Assembly (NCBI GenBank): GCA_030626365.1
Contig: DAOUPC010000154.1
Span: 1 to 6,806, forward strand
Direction: 5' to 3'
Source: Paracoccaceae bacterium
GTDB taxonomy: Bacteria > Pseudomonadota > Alphaproteobacteria > Rhodobacterales > Rhodobacteraceae
Length of the DNA stretch: 6,806 nucleotides
How positions within the stretch are numbered: the stretch's first letter is position 1; each line of letters begins with the position of its first letter. The notes under the pieces were generated by a model. The model saw only the letters and a program-made list of their open reading frames with translations. It did not search any database and was not told the origin of the DNA. The translations under genes and the position numbers were made by a program. Below, piece by piece: positions 6,202-6,806 of this stretch.

Positions 6202-6663
6202 ATGCGCCTTTGCGTTCCCTCTTTTCCTTATCTGCCCGGCACCGTCCTGCGACGGCTGTTTGGGGCTGGCTTGGGGATTCTGTTGTTGGTGGTGCAACTG
6301 GTTGCGCCCCAACCGGTGCAGGCGGCAGGCGGTGACTGGATTGAAATTTGCGGCGAATACGGTGTGGTCGAAATTCAGGTCAATCTGGATGGCACCCCCG
6401 TGCCCAACCCGGATGATTGCCCCGACTGCCAGACCTGCCCGTTATGCGCCCTTTCCCATGTGGCCGTGACCCAGACAGAGGCCCGGTTCGCCCCTCTTGA
6501 AACCGCCACGTCGGTTGCCGGCTGGCATACCGCCAGCGCAACCATTCGTAACCCGGCGCAATACTGGCACAATACCCGTGGCCCCCCGCTGGCCACCACG
6601 AAAAAAACAACACGCGCCCCCCAGGCACCCACCCATAATACAGGAGAGGTGCCTTGCAGCTAA
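6202..6663 (+). CDS. Secreted Cys-rich DUF2946-like protein, possibly copper-related
   Basis: The 153-residue protein opens with a signal peptide: R16-R18 basic residues, a hydrophobic core at about 20-35, and probable cleavage near VQAA (39-42). The mature part starts with WIEICGEYG (C50), followed by evenly spaced cysteines C73, C76, C79 and C82 (C-x2-C-x2-C-x2-C, ending CPLC) and H86. It has a low-complexity T/P/K-rich tail containing RGPP. The ICxxxG, CPLC and R-x-PP elements recall DUF2946, a family often found near copper transport genes; this placement is from memory of the pattern. Its stop overlaps the nosR-like start, so a role in copper supply to N2O reductase is plausible but unproven. 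AAGG at 6185-6188 is a distant (13-base) ribosome site, so translation may be modest. Confidence 0.75.
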   Translation: MRLCVPSFPYLPGTVLRRLFGAGLGILLLVVQLVAPQPVQAAGGDWIEICGEYGVVEIQVNLDGTPVPNPDDCPDCQTCPLCALSHVAVTQTEARFAPLETATSVAGWHTASATIRNPAQYWHNTRGPPLATTKKTTRAPQAPTHNTGEVPCS

Positions 6664-6806
6664 AGCGCGCCCTTGCTGGCTGGTTCACAGCCCTGACAGT
6701 AATGATAGCAGCGATTTTTGGCGCTGCCGTCCCGGCCAATGCGGAAACGCTGGCCAATTTCCTGCCCAAACTTGACCCCGCCCTGATGCATCCCGAAGCG
6801 GACGCA
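6654..6806 (+). CDS. nosR: NosR-like N2O reduction membrane flavoprotein, N-terminal fragment (cut by window end)
   Basis: Only the first 51 residues are present. The start is TTG at 6654, with AGGAG at 6642-6646 seven bases upstream; no in-frame ATG or GTG has a comparable ribosome site, and the next ATG (6702) would cut into the signal peptide. The gene overlaps the preceding stop by 10 bases, suggesting translational coupling. K4-R5, a hydrophobic core and PANA (27-30) form a signal peptide. The mature start ETLANFLPKLDPALMHPEAD resembles the N-terminus of NosR/NirI, which precedes the periplasmic FMN domain. NosR is a membrane flavoprotein with C-terminal 4Fe-4S ferredoxin motifs required for N2O reductase expression and activity. 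Those domains lie beyond the window, so the call rests on a short match plus context. Confidence 0.75.
   Translation, partial: MQLKRALAGWFTALTVMIAAIFGAAVPANAETLANFLPKLDPALMHPEADA

Overview
The window is a high-GC stretch of a denitrification gene island, most likely from an alphaproteobacterium of the Rhodobacterales (Roseobacter/Rhodobacter/Paracoccus type). The evidence is the nor accessory order norB-norQ-norD-norE-norF, a glycine-dependent 5-aminolevulinate synthase (the C4 haem route, in bacteria largely alphaproteobacterial), a DNR/NnrR-type Crp/Fnr regulator, and FNR/DNR-type TTGAC-N4-GTCAA boxes.

Layout. Bases 1-336 are the 3' end of norB, the catalytic subunit of cytochrome-c-dependent nitric oxide reductase. 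norQ (MoxR-type AAA+ ATPase), norD (VWA-domain protein), norE (haem-copper oxidase subunit III-like) and norF (small subunit IV-like membrane protein) follow on the + strand with overlaps or gaps of only a few bases, so they look like one transcript whose promoter and norC lie upstream of the window. norF converges, with 22 bases between them, on a minus-strand Crp/Fnr-family gene (dnr/nnrR type). That regulator is divergent from hemA across a 226-base intergenic region. This region carries a perfect 14-bp FNR/DNR box, a long inverted repeat and a C-rich tract. After hemA, a 100-base gap with a second, slightly imperfect box precedes a small secreted Cys-rich protein (DUF2946-like). This gene overlaps by 10 bases the start of a gene cut by the window end, whose first 51 residues look like NosR, so a nos operon probably continues to the right.

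How the parts fit. NorB reduces NO to N2O. NorQ and NorD form the AAA+/VWA pair needed to activate it, and NorE and NorF are membrane accessories. The regulator lacks the N-terminal cysteine cluster of oxygen-sensing FNR, so it is probably the NO-responsive activator. The boxes suggest it, or an FnrL protein, drives hemA (haem for Nor and Nir) and the DUF2946-nosR unit. The DUF2946-like protein, with four regularly spaced cysteines, may handle copper for N2O reductase; this is inference.

Novelty. I see no unknown multi-gene system, mobile element, CRISPR array or RNA gene. The points most worth a second look are the strong hairpin and start-codon dyad at the 5' end of norQ, the Cys-rich protein coupled to nosR, and the structured dnr-hemA intergenic region.
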